47,602 nucleotides of DNA from Treponema sp. (GTDB lineage: Bacteria > Spirochaetota > Spirochaetia > Treponematales > Treponemataceae), in the NCBI GenBank assembly GCA_016293495.1, contig JAEDED010000017.1:1-47602 (forward strand), given 5' to 3'. Positions 15,446 through 23,479 of this stretch are shown one piece after another. Both the position numbers and the translations under genes were made by a program. Every line of letters begins with the position of its first letter. Positions within the stretch are counted from its first letter, which is position 1. The notes under the pieces were generated by a model that was not told the DNA's origin, made no database searches, and saw only the letters and a program-made list of their open reading frames with translations.

Positions 15446-18307
15446 CTATTTTGCTTTTTTAAGCATGTCCTTAACAAACTGGCCTGTAAAGCTTTCTGGA
15501 ATTTCTGCGACTTCTTCAGGAGTTCCGGTTGCTACAACAGTTCCTCCTCTGACTCCTCCTTCAGGACCAAGGTCAATTAAATAATCTGACTGACAGATAA
15601 CATCGAGGTTATGTTCAATCATCAGTACTGTATTTCCCTGATCGACAAGACGCTGAAGAACTCCCATAAGCTGCTTTACATCAGCAAAGTGAAGTCCAGT
15701 TGTTGGTTCATCAAGAATGTAAAGTGTCTTACCAGTTGAAACACGTGCTAGTTCGTTTGCAAGTTTTACGCGCTGTGCTTCACCGCCGGATAAAGTCAAA
15801 GCCGACTGACCGAGCTGAATGTATCCAAGACCAACAGACTTAAGCATTTCAAGCTTACGTGCAATATGAGGAATATGTGCAAAGAAATCACATGCTTCTT
15901 CGATTGTCATATCAAGAACGTCAGTAATGTTCTTACCTTTGTAAGTAACTTCAAGAGTTTCTTTGTTAAAGCGTTTTCCGTTACAGACATCACACTGAAT
16001 AAATACGTCAGGAAGGAAGTTCATTTCGATTGTAATAGTTCCGGCGCCCTGACAGTTTTCGCAGCGGCCGCCTTTTACGTTAAAGCTGAAGCGGCCTTTA
16101 AGATAACCTTTTGCCTTTGCTTCCGGCATCGAAGCAAAAAGGTCGCGTATTTCGTCAAACACACCGACATAAGTTGCAGGGTTTGAACGAGGCGTTCTTC
16201 CGATCGGGCTCTGGTCAATATTGATGACTTTATCAAGACTTTCAAGACCTTCAATTTTTTTGAAAGCGCCGGTCTCATAATTAGTACGCATAAGTTTGTT
16301 GCTTACCGCAGGATATAAAACATCACTCAAAAGAGTAGATTTTCCAGACCCAGAAACGCCCGTGATACAAGTCATCGCTCCAAGTGGAACTTCGATACTG
16401 ACATTTTTTAAGTTGTGCTCAGACACGCCTGTAAGCTTAAGGAATTTTCCATTACCCTTTCTGCGTTCAGAAGGAATATCCATCTTTATCTTACCAGCAA
16501 GGTACTGACCTGTAACGCTTTCTTTTACCTTCATTACCTGCTCAGGAGTTCCCGAAGCGACAATGGCTCCACCGTGTACACCGGCTCCAGGACCGATGTC
16601 AACGATCCAGTCAGCAGTACGAAGTGTCTGTTCATCGTGTTCAACTACAATCACGGAATTTTTAAGATCACGAAGATATGTAAGAGTATCAATCAGGCGC
16701 TGGTTATCTCTCTGGTGAAGACCGATTGAAGGTTCATCGAGAATGTACATAACGCCTGTTAATGCTGAACCGATCTGGGTTGCAAGTCTGATGCGTTGTG
16801 CTTCGCCGCCTGACAGAGTGCCGGCAGAGCGTTCCAGTGTAAGGTAATCAAGCCCGACATTTTTCAAGAAACTGAGGCGCGAATTAATTTCTTTCATTAC
16901 CTGAGATGCAATCTCAGTCTGAGTTTTTGTAAACTTGATCTTTTCAAAAAATTCAATTGACTGAGAAACAGAAAGTTCACAAAGTTCCATGATGTTTTTC
17001 TTTCCGACAGTAACGCCAAGCGCCTCAGGACGAAGTTTTTTTCCGTGACAGCAGGAACATTCTTTGTGACTCATGTATTTTTCAAGCGACTGCTTCATGT
17101 TGTCGCCCCAGGCTTCAACATAACGCCTGTTCATGTCGTTCAAAATTCCCGGGAACGGTTCGTTATATTCAGACATTCCCGAGCCTGACTGCTTGTAATA
17201 AATCCAGTGAAGCGGTTTGTCACTTCCGTAAAGAATTACTTCCTGTTGCTTTTTTGTTAAATCTTCAAACGGTGTATCAAGAGAAAATCCGTAAGCGTCA
17301 GCGAGAGCTTTAAAACGGGTTGAGTTCCATGCAGAAGTCGGATTATAAGGAAGGATTCCGTGTTCGTTATACGATTTTGATTTATCCGGAATCATCAGGT
17401 CGATGTCAAATTCCATTTTTTCGCCAAGCCCTGTACATTCAGGACAGGCACCGAACGGATTGTTAAAAGAAAAAAGTCGAGGCTGAAGTTCTGGAATTGA
17501 AATTCCGCAGTCAGGACATGCATTTTTCTGACTGAACATTACTTCTTCTTCTGTGTGGCCTTCACCTTTTTCAATTCTTCTTACAACTGTAATAAGACCG
17601 TTTGCGCTGTTAAGGGCAGTTTCAACAGAATCTGCAAGACGCTTTCTTATGTCGTCTTTTAATACGATGCGGTCGATTACAAGTTCGATTGTATGTTTTT
17701 TCTGCTTGTCAAGTTTTATTGTTTCATCAAGGTCAGCCATTACGCCGTCAACTCTGGCACGTGCAAATCCGCTTTTTTTTGCATCTTCAAAAATTTTCTG
17801 ATGCTCACCTTTTTTTCCTCGGATTACAGGAGACAAAATCTGAATCTTTGTTCCTTTGTCCCAGCCCATGATTGAATCGATGATCTGGTCAACAGACTGT
17901 TCATGGATTTCGCGGCCGCAGTTCGGGCAGTGCGCAGTTCCAGTTCTTGCAAAAAGAAGACGGTAATAGTCGTAGATTTCTGTTACAGTTCCGACTGTGG
18001 AACGCGGATTTTTGTGAGTAGTTTTCTGTTCGATTGAAATTGCAGGCGACAGACCTTCGATCAAATCAACGTCAGGTTTATCCATAGTTCCAAGGAACTG
18101 ACGCGCATAAGAAGAAAGGCTTTCAACATAACGTCTCTGGCCTTCTGCAAACAATGTATCAAAGGCAAAGCTGGATTTACCAGAACCTGAAAGTCCCGAA
18201 ACAACAACAAGTTTATTGCGTGGAATATCTATATCCACATTTTTCAAATTGTGCTCACGGGCACCGCGAACACTGATTTTTTCACCATTAACAGGATTAA
18301 TATTCAT
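15446..18307 (-). CDS. uvrA: Excinuclease ABC subunit A
   Basis: UvrA recognises DNA damage for nucleotide excision repair and works with UvrB. The 953-residue protein starts with the typical VRGAREHNLKN. It has two ABC ATPase modules with Walker A sequences GLSGSGKSS and GVSGSGKST. There are three zinc-type Cys clusters (CPNC; CPDC with CPEC; CENC with CDVC) and the two signatures LSGGEAQRIRLA and LSGGEAQRVKLA. Length is normal for the family. The start at 18307 has no Shine-Dalgarno. A TATAAT box lies only 8 nt upstream, predicting a leaderless or nearly leaderless mRNA. lptD follows after 5 bp. Confidence 0.98.
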   Translation of the reverse strand: MNINPVNGEKISVRGAREHNLKNVDIDIPRNKLVVVSGLSGSGKSSFAFDTLFAEGQRRYVESLSSYARQFLGTMDKPDVDLIEGLSPAISIEQKTTHKNPRSTVGTVTEIYDYYRLLFARTGTAHCPNCGREIHEQSVDQIIDSIMGWDKGTKIQILSPVIRGKKGEHQKIFEDAKKSGFARARVDGVMADLDETIKLDKQKKHTIELVIDRIVLKDDIRKRLADSVETALNSANGLITVVRRIEKGEGHTEEEVMFSQKNACPDCGISIPELQPRLFSFNNPFGACPECTGLGEKMEFDIDLMIPDKSKSYNEHGILPYNPTSAWNSTRFKALADAYGFSLDTPFEDLTKKQQEVILYGSDKPLHWIYYKQSGSGMSEYNEPFPGILNDMNRRYVEAWGDNMKQSLEKYMSHKECSCCHGKKLRPEALGVTVGKKNIMELCELSVSQSIEFFEKIKFTKTQTEIASQVMKEINSRLSFLKNVGLDYLTLERSAGTLSGGEAQRIRLATQIGSALTGVMYILDEPSIGLHQRDNQRLIDTLTYLRDLKNSVIVVEHDEQTLRTADWIVDIGPGAGVHGGAIVASGTPEQVMKVKESVTGQYLAGKIKMDIPSERRKGNGKFLKLTGVSEHNLKNVSIEVPLGAMTCITGVSGSGKSTLLSDVLYPAVSNKLMRTNYETGAFKKIEGLESLDKVINIDQSPIGRTPRSNPATYVGVFDEIRDLFASMPEAKAKGYLKGRFSFNVKGGRCENCQGAGTITIEMNFLPDVFIQCDVCNGKRFNKETLEVTYKGKNITDVLDMTIEEACDFFAHIPHIARKLEMLKSVGLGYIQLGQSALTLSGGEAQRVKLANELARVSTGKTLYILDEPTTGLHFADVKQLMGVLQRLVDQGNTVLMIEHNLDVICQSDYLIDLGPEGGVRGGTVVATGTPEEVAEIPESFTGQFVKDMLKKAK

Positions 18308-18315
18308 AGTACATA

Positions 18316-18344
18316 ATTATAGTGGATTTTTGAGCGTGTTACAA
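18316..18344 (-). promoter_or_regulatory. uvrA promoter close to the start codon
   Basis: On the minus strand TTGTAA (18344-18339), a 17-nt spacer and a perfect TATAAT (18321-18316) are followed after 8 nt by the uvrA ATG. The transcription start would fall within about two bases of the ATG. No LexA-like palindrome was recognised here. Confidence 0.65.
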
Positions 18345-18374
18345 TTCACTTTTTTACCATTATATTAATGCTTT

Positions 18375-18404
18375 AAAATAAAAAGCACCGGCTTAACCGG
18401 CACT
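18375..18404 (-). terminator. Terminator after the pqqD-like gene
   Basis: On the minus strand AGTGCCGG and CCGGTGCT form an 8-bp stem (two G-U pairs) around a TTAAG loop, followed by TTTTATTTT. It separates the OPT-pqqD unit from the uvrA promoter. Confidence 0.75.
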
Positions 18405-18411
18405 TTCTATT

Positions 18412-18753
18412 TTAATAAACTATAAATGAATTGTCATAAAGGCTTTTCATATACAAGGAAATACGCGGATACAAAGGTTCAGTTTTTTCACCAAACTTCT
18501 TTTTCAATGAATCAGCAATTTCCTTAACATTCCTTATACCATCAATGTGTTGCCAGATGTAACTTCCGAATTCCTCAAGATGAACCTGAGAAACTTTCGG
18601 CTTACCGAAAAGTTTCTGGGCAACAAAATTAAATGGTCCTTTGTTTTCTACAAAAATCGTTACCCTGCCCTCTGAATCAACTTCGAATTTATATTTTTCA
18701 TTACGGCAGGGAACTTTTTCAAGAAAATTATCTTTATCAGACTTTGCTTTCAT
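18412..18753 (-). CDS. PqqD-like small protein (RRE/winged-helix fold)
   Basis: The 113-residue protein carries the PqqD-family pattern in its second half: VHLEEFGSYIWQHIDGIRNV, then KEIADSLKKKFGE, then a final helix SLYMKSLYDNSFIVY. PqqD-like domains bind precursor peptides in RiPP pathways (the RRE fold), but stand-alone family members of unknown role are common. No radical-SAM or other RiPP enzyme is nearby. The gene overlaps the end of the OPT peptide transporter gene by 17 bp, so the two are co-translated and probably functionally linked, perhaps in peptide recognition. That link is inference from position. Confidence 0.75.
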   Translation of the reverse strand: MKAKSDKDNFLEKVPCRNEKYKFEVDSEGRVTIFVENKGPFNFVAQKLFGKPKVSQVHLEEFGSYIWQHIDGIRNVKEIADSLKKKFGEKTEPLYPRISLYMKSLYDNSFIVY

Positions 18754-20635
18754 TTTTCTTTAGAGCATAACGGAGAATCAAAGCAATAAGTCCTGCAAGA
18801 AGAACTACTGCACCGATAATCTGAACAACCGGAGGAATAAATCTGCTTAAATCAATTTTTTCTCCAACGCCGCAAACTGTAAGAACTGCAAGAATAATTC
18901 CACAAAGACCTTCACCTGCAATCATTCCAGAACTGAAAAGAACTCCGGAAGAATTTTCAGAAGTTTCAGCCTTGTTCTTTTTTTCAACAATATATCTTAA
19001 TACACCACCAATCATTATTGCAGTACTGAGTTCAAGGGGAAGATAAACACCGATTGCAACTGCAAGAGAAGGAAGTCCAAGGATTTCAAATACAACAGTA
19101 ATTGCAGCACCGATGAAAACATAATTCCATGGAAGGTTTCCGTTCATTACGCCTTCTGTTACAAGCTTCATAAGGGTAGCCTGTGGAGCTGAAAGTTCCT
19201 TTGAACCGAATCCCCACGCATTATTCAAAAGTACAAGAACGACGCCGATTGTTAATGCAGAAACTATTGCACCGATAATTTCTCCGATCTGCTGTTTCTT
19301 TGGAGTAGCGCCGAGCAAAAATCCTGTCTTCAAGTCCTGAGACATATCGCCTGCCATTGCGGCAATAATACAGATAATTGAAGCAATTGTTATTGCGCTT
19401 ATCATTCCATGTGCACCTGTATCACCAGTTACTTTAAGAAGAATAGTTGAAATTAAAAGTGTCGCAATTGTCATCCCAGAAACAGGATTGTTTGAGGCAC
19501 CTACAAGACCAACCATTTTTGAAGAAACAGTCGCAAAGAAAAATCCGAAAATTACGATGAGGATTGCACTGACGATTCCAGCCTGAATTACAGGCAAAAG
19601 CCAGATTGCAAGAACAACCGCAATAACTCCGAAAATAACAACTTTAATGCTCAAATCCTGAGCAGTTCTTTCTGTAGAGGAATTTTTAGAACCTGAAAGT
19701 CCTTTAAGCGCACTTGCAAAAGTTCTGAAAATCAACGGAAGAGTTTTAATCAAGCTAATCAAACCAGCTGCAACAAGAGCTCCGGCACCGATATATCTTA
19801 CATATTTTGACCAGATTGCACCGGCTCCGCCTGCAGCATAAATCTCACCGATAGTTTCGCCTGCACTCGGGAACATTACGGCATTACCGCCAAAAAGAAT
19901 AATTGCAGGAATTATGATAAACCACGCAAGAACGCCGCCAGCAAAAAGGTATGAAGAAATCTTGTAACCGCAGATATAACCAACGCCGATAACTGCCGGA
20001 TAAATTTCTGTAGAAAATTCTGTCTTTAATTTATTAATAGGAACAGCGATAGCGCCCGGAACAAGTTTAATTCCATCAACGATAAACTTGAACAAAGCTG
20101 CAATTCCCATTCCGGAAAATACTGCCTTCGCACCAGAATCTTTGCTTTCGCCTGCAAGTAGAACTTCTGCACAAGCCTGAGCTTCAGGATAAGGAAGCAC
20201 GCCGTGTTCCTGAACAATAATGGAATTACGAAGCGGAATCATAAACAAAGCACCAAGAATTCCGCCGCACAATGTAATGAGCATAATTGAAAGAAGGCTT
20301 GGAGAAGCAATCAATCCTTCCTTTGCCCACAAAAACAATGCAGGAATTGTAAAAATTGCTCCGGCCGCGAGTGATTCACCGGCAGATCCGATTGTCTGAA
20401 CCATATTGCTTTCAAGAATTGAGTTTTTCTTAAGAATGATTCTTGTAATTCCCATTCCAATTACGGCAGCAGGAATAGACGCAGAAATTGTCATTCCGAC
20501 TCTAAGTCCAAGGTATGCATTTGCCGCACCGAAAACGATTGCCAGAAGGATTCCAGAAAAAATGGAAGTAAAAGTAAATTCCGGTGTAACTTTCGATGCC
20601 GGAATGTAAGGTTTAAAATCTTGAGTGTTTTCCAC
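18737..20635 (-). CDS. OPT-family oligopeptide transporter
   Basis: The 632-residue, highly hydrophobic inner-membrane protein has about 15 predicted helices. It carries OPT-family landmarks: NAYLGLRVGMTISASIPAAV at about 39-58, YPEAQACAEVL, ASNNPVSGMTIATLL and DLKTGFLLGATPKKQQIGEI. The family moves oligopeptides or metal chelates with protons. This protein has the length of the bacterial peptide clade. The start is GTG at 20635, supported by AAGGAG (20648-20643) at 7-nt spacing. The downstream PqqD-like gene overlaps its 3' end. Confidence 0.92.
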   Translation of the reverse strand: MENTQDFKPYIPASKVTPEFTFTSIFSGILLAIVFGAANAYLGLRVGMTISASIPAAVIGMGITRIILKKNSILESNMVQTIGSAGESLAAGAIFTIPALFLWAKEGLIASPSLLSIMLITLCGGILGALFMIPLRNSIIVQEHGVLPYPEAQACAEVLLAGESKDSGAKAVFSGMGIAALFKFIVDGIKLVPGAIAVPINKLKTEFSTEIYPAVIGVGYICGYKISSYLFAGGVLAWFIIIPAIILFGGNAVMFPSAGETIGEIYAAGGAGAIWSKYVRYIGAGALVAAGLISLIKTLPLIFRTFASALKGLSGSKNSSTERTAQDLSIKVVIFGVIAVVLAIWLLPVIQAGIVSAILIVIFGFFFATVSSKMVGLVGASNNPVSGMTIATLLISTILLKVTGDTGAHGMISAITIASIICIIAAMAGDMSQDLKTGFLLGATPKKQQIGEIIGAIVSALTIGVVLVLLNNAWGFGSKELSAPQATLMKLVTEGVMNGNLPWNYVFIGAAITVVFEILGLPSLAVAIGVYLPLELSTAIMIGGVLRYIVEKKNKAETSENSSGVLFSSGMIAGEGLCGIILAVLTVCGVGEKIDLSRFIPPVVQIIGAVVLLAGLIALILRYALKKNESKV

Positions 20636-20642
20636 AGAAGAA

Positions 20643-20670
20643 CTCCTTAAAGTAGTATTGTTCTATTATA
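20643..20670 (-). promoter_or_regulatory. -10 box and ribosome binding site of the OPT transporter gene
   Basis: TATAAT (20670-20665, minus strand) and AAGGAG (20648-20643) precede the GTG start at 20635. No good -35 box is seen at 17-18 nt. The ribosome binding site is what decides the GTG start. This gene contrasts with the divergent cdd gene, which has none. Confidence 0.5.
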
Positions 20671-20716
20671 ACACAGTTTTTCAGTTTTTTCCTTATTAAA
20701 ATTTCCTATTTTTATT

Positions 20717-20745
20717 TTCAAAAATTTTATTTTATAGGCTATAAT
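20717..20745 (+). promoter_or_regulatory. cdd promoter, leaderless geometry
   Basis: TTCAAA (20717-20722), 17 nt, and a perfect TATAAT (20740-20745) are followed after 6 nt by the cdd ATG (20752). Transcription is expected to begin at the A of the start codon or within a base of it. No Shine-Dalgarno exists in the interval. Confidence 0.65.
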
Positions 20746-20751
20746 AAAACT

Positions 20752-21177
20752 ATGATTTCAAACGAAACAAAAATTGAACTTTTTAATACAGCAAAAGGAA
20801 TGTTAAAACTTTCCTACGCACCATATTCCCACTTTCACGTTGGAGCTGCCCTTCTTTCAAAAGACGGAAAAATTTATTCCGGCTGCAACATTGAAAACGC
20901 AGCTTACGGACCTTCAAACTGCGCAGAACGCACTGCCTTTTTCAAAGCCGTAAGTGAAGGAGTTTTACAGTTTGCAGGAATTATGATTGTCGGCGGACCT
21001 GATAGTAATATCAAAGACTACTGTCCGCCGTGCGGCGTGTGCCGCCAGGTCATGATGGAATTCTGTAACCCTGATGAGTTTAAAATTTTCCTTGCAAAAT
21101 CAGAAAACGACATAATTGAATACACATTAAAGGAACTTCTTCCGCTGGGATTTGGAAACGCAGATTTGAATAAATAA
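20752..21177 (+). CDS. cdd: Cytidine deaminase
   Basis: The enzyme deaminates cytidine and deoxycytidine to uridine and deoxyuridine in pyrimidine salvage. The 141-residue protein is the short tetrameric form. It shows SYAPYSHFHVGAALLSKDGK, the active-site NCAER (Cys57 as zinc ligand, Glu59 as proton shuttle) and PCGVC (Cys94 and Cys97 as zinc ligands), ending with ELLPLGF. It is complete. The neighbouring downstream gene is a uridine-kinase-like nucleoside kinase, so the pair could channel cytidine through uridine to UMP. The ATG is placed directly after the -10 box. Confidence 0.97.
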   Translation: MISNETKIELFNTAKGMLKLSYAPYSHFHVGAALLSKDGKIYSGCNIENAAYGPSNCAERTAFFKAVSEGVLQFAGIMIVGGPDSNIKDYCPPCGVCRQVMMEFCNPDEFKIFLAKSENDIIEYTLKELLPLGFGNADLNK

Positions 21178-21184
21178 AGTTTTT

Positions 21185-21212
21185 TTGCATTCTATTCAAT
21201 CCGTGTTATAAT
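21185..21212 (+). promoter_or_regulatory. Promoter of the nucleoside kinase gene, leaderless geometry
   Basis: A weak -35 TTGCAT (21185-21190), 16 nt, and a perfect TATAAT (21207-21212) are followed after 6 nt by the ATG at 21219. No Shine-Dalgarno is present. The spacing from -10 to ATG is identical to that of the cdd gene just upstream. Confidence 0.6.
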
Positions 21213-21218
21213 TAAAGA

Positions 21219-22871
21219 ATGAATAGAATTACAATTTCACTTCCAAACGGAAAAACATTAGAAACAGCTCCTGGAACCCGCGCAATCGATTTTATCGATG
21301 CTTTAACAGATGATCCTTCATCAGTTTACGCAATCCGCATGAGCAATAAAATCAGTTCTCTCAATAAAGCACTTAATTCAGACTGTTCTGTTGAACCAGT
21401 TGTAGCAAAAAGCAAAGACGGCGCAGAAGTTTACCGCCGCACGCTTTGTTTTGTAATGGAAGCTGCAATGCACGAAATCGATCCGAACTATCACCTTATG
21501 ATCGGTCACAGTCTTGGATACGGTTACTATTACACTCTCGCCGACGGCAACGGAATCCATCCGCCGCTGATAGAAAAACTTAAAGTTAAGATGGCAGAAC
21601 TTATCGCAAAGAATCTTCCTATCAATACTTATGCAGTTTGTTACGAACAGGCTATCGACATTCTTGAAAAACAGGGCTTAACAGACACTCGCAATCTCTT
21701 AAGATACAAATGTCCTCCTGCAGTTCACATGAACACACTCGGCGACTTTACAGAAATGTACTTTGCACCGATGCTTGTTTCTACAGGATATTTAAAGACA
21801 TGGGAAATTATTAAATACGGAAACGGTTTTCTCTTAAGATTCCCTACTTCGCAGGATCCAGATCACTTGCCGGAATTTCACGACATTCCACAGCTTTTCA
21901 ATACATACGAACGTTATAAAAAATGGGGAAAGCAGATCGGCGTAACAACTGCAGCCTCATTAAATGAAATTGTTGCAAAGCGCAAAATCAATGACTTTAT
22001 TCTCATCTCTGAAACCTTCCAGCAAAAATGTATTGCCGACATCGCACAGCAGATTCATGACAGAAAAAAAGTTAAACTTGTATTGATTGCCGGACCTTCA
22101 TCTTCAGGAAAAACAACAAGTGCAAAAAAACTTGCGCTTGAACTTCAGGCAATCGGTTACACACCAAAAATTATCAGCCTCGACTCATACTACATCGGCC
22201 GCGATAAAACTCCGCTCGACGAAGACGGAAAACCTAACTACGAATGTCTTGAAGCACTCAACGTTCAGTTAATAAACGAAAACCTTGTAGATCTTTTTGA
22301 CGGTAAAGAAATTACTTTACCTGAATATGACTTCAAGACAGGTGTAAGTACAATCACCGGTCCGAAGCTTAAACTTGGTGACAACGACATTCTCATCATG
22401 GAAGGAATCCACGGCCTCAACGATAAGCTTACTCCATCAGTAAAGGCTGCAAACAAGTTCAAGCTTTATCTTTCACCTTTGACTCAGCTCAACTTCAACG
22501 AACACAACAGAATCTCGACTAGCGATAACCGTCTGATTCGCCGCATCGTCCGCGATTCACAGTTCAGAGGAAAGCCTGCAGCAGGTACAATTGCAATGTG
22601 GGACAGCGTACAGAAAGGCGAAAAGCTTTACATCTTCCCTTTCCAGAACAATGCTGACGCAATTTTGAATACCGCATTGGATTACGAACTTTCAGTATTA
22701 AAGATTTTTGCAGAACCGCTTCTTAAAATGATTACACCAATGGAAAAGGAATATTCAGAAGCCTGCAGACTTTTACGCTTCTTAAATGTATTCCCGACTG
22801 TAGATCCGACAGAAGTTCCGGAACGTTCTATTCTGCGTGAATTCATCGGACACAGTAAGTTCAAGTACTAG
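21219..22871 (+). CDS. Nucleoside (uridine-like) kinase with ThrRS-type TGS/SAD N-terminal domains
   Basis: The 550-residue protein joins two parts. The N-terminal portion (about 1-220) starts with a TGS-like ubiquitin-fold segment (ITISLPNGKTLETAPGTRAI). A region like the second additional domain of threonyl-tRNA synthetase follows, with MIGHSLGYGYYY. The C-terminal portion is a P-loop kinase of the uridine kinase/phosphoribulokinase family. It has GPSSSGKTT at 292-300, ISLDSYYIGRDKTPLDEDGK and LIMEGIHGLN, plus RLIRRIVRD. Such fusions are annotated as nucleoside kinases in spirochaetes, Thermotogae and Firmicutes. It probably phosphorylates a nucleoside with ATP in the cytoplasm. The role of the tRNA-synthetase-like part is unknown. 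It follows cdd, which supports pyrimidine salvage. Confidence 0.87.
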   Translation: MNRITISLPNGKTLETAPGTRAIDFIDALTDDPSSVYAIRMSNKISSLNKALNSDCSVEPVVAKSKDGAEVYRRTLCFVMEAAMHEIDPNYHLMIGHSLGYGYYYTLADGNGIHPPLIEKLKVKMAELIAKNLPINTYAVCYEQAIDILEKQGLTDTRNLLRYKCPPAVHMNTLGDFTEMYFAPMLVSTGYLKTWEIIKYGNGFLLRFPTSQDPDHLPEFHDIPQLFNTYERYKKWGKQIGVTTAASLNEIVAKRKINDFILISETFQQKCIADIAQQIHDRKKVKLVLIAGPSSSGKTTSAKKLALELQAIGYTPKIISLDSYYIGRDKTPLDEDGKPNYECLEALNVQLINENLVDLFDGKEITLPEYDFKTGVSTITGPKLKLGDNDILIMEGIHGLNDKLTPSVKAANKFKLYLSPLTQLNFNEHNRISTSDNRLIRRIVRDSQFRGKPAAGTIAMWDSVQKGEKLYIFPFQNNADAILNTALDYELSVLKIFAEPLLKMITPMEKEYSEACRLLRFLNVFPTVDPTEVPERSILREFIGHSKFKY

Positions 22872-22890
22872 CCGCTCGTAATTTGGTATT

Positions 22891-23028
22891 CCGACGCAAT
22901 ACTGGTTCTTCGAGCTGGCACGAGTTTTGCGTATCACGCAAAACTCTGTGTTGGTAGGATTAACTTCCGCCGTCATGCTGGTGGATTTACGCCGCCACGA
23001 GTTTTACGCGTCAGCGTAAAACTCTGTG
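22891..23028. repeat. Tandem duplicated 76-77 bp unit, each ending in a conserved hairpin
   Basis: Two related units start at 22891 (CCGACGCAATACTGGT) and 22967 (CCGCCGTCATGCTGGT). Each ends with a hairpin. The first has arms GAGTTTTGCGT/ACGCAAAACTC (22922-22946). The second has arms GAGTTTTACGC/GCGTAAAACTC (22999-23024). Both are framed by CAC and TGTG. Two arm positions differ between copies with the partner base changed as well, so pairing is maintained. This is REP-like or structured-RNA behaviour. No gene is seen in the interval. Confidence 0.75.
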
Positions 23029-23043
23029 TGGGTTGTTTTTTTT
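22996..23043 (+). terminator. Terminator after the nucleoside kinase gene (second repeat hairpin plus T-run)
   Basis: The 11-bp hairpin of the second repeat unit (22999-23024, extended by CAC/GTG) is followed by GTGGGTTG and eight T (23036-23043). This reaches the stop codon of the convergent fliJ gene. The 7-nt gap before the T-run is longer than ideal. Confidence 0.55.
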
Positions 23044-23464
23044 AATTGTATCTTGAGGTTACCATGTCGTCGACCATGTCTTCTTCTTCTTTTGCTTCAA
23101 GCTCTTTAAATTCTGCAAGCTGCTTTTCTTTCAGCTTATTAAGGCTTTCCGTTTTCTGAAGACATTCTTTAAAGACTTCTCTTTTTGTTTCTGTAAACAT
23201 TTTTGCGGCGGCAAGATCTTCGAGGAGTTTTTCTTCCTGTTTTTTTAAAAAAGAAAAATACTGCTGACCGTTTATTATTGCTGCAAAATCAGTTGAACCT
23301 GCAAGATTCTTTTTTGCTTCAACGTGCTGCATTGCAATAAGATTCAAGTTATCCTGAATTTTCACTTCTTCAGCAACGGCTTTTCCAAGTTCAATCTGTG
23401 CCTGTTCCTGCTGAAATTTTCTCAGTGATAAGACATCTTCCAGTTCAAACTTAAACTTTTTCAT
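23042..23464 (-). CDS. fliJ: Flagellar export protein FliJ
   Basis: FliJ is the coiled-coil stalk of the flagellar type III export ATPase, acting with FliI and FliH at the base of the export gate. The 140-residue protein starts FKFELEDVLSLRKFQQEQAQ, typical of FliJ, and is almost entirely charged alpha-helix suited to a two-helix coiled coil. Its length is normal. It is the last gene of the flagellar operon, 15 bp after fliI, and is convergent with the nucleoside kinase gene. Confidence 0.9.
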   Translation of the reverse strand: MKKFKFELEDVLSLRKFQQEQAQIELGKAVAEEVKIQDNLNLIAMQHVEAKKNLAGSTDFAAIINGQQYFSFLKKQEEKLLEDLAAAKMFTETKREVFKECLQKTESLNKLKEKQLAEFKELEAKEEEDMVDDMVTSRYN

Positions 23465-23479
23465 CTAACTCATTCCAGC

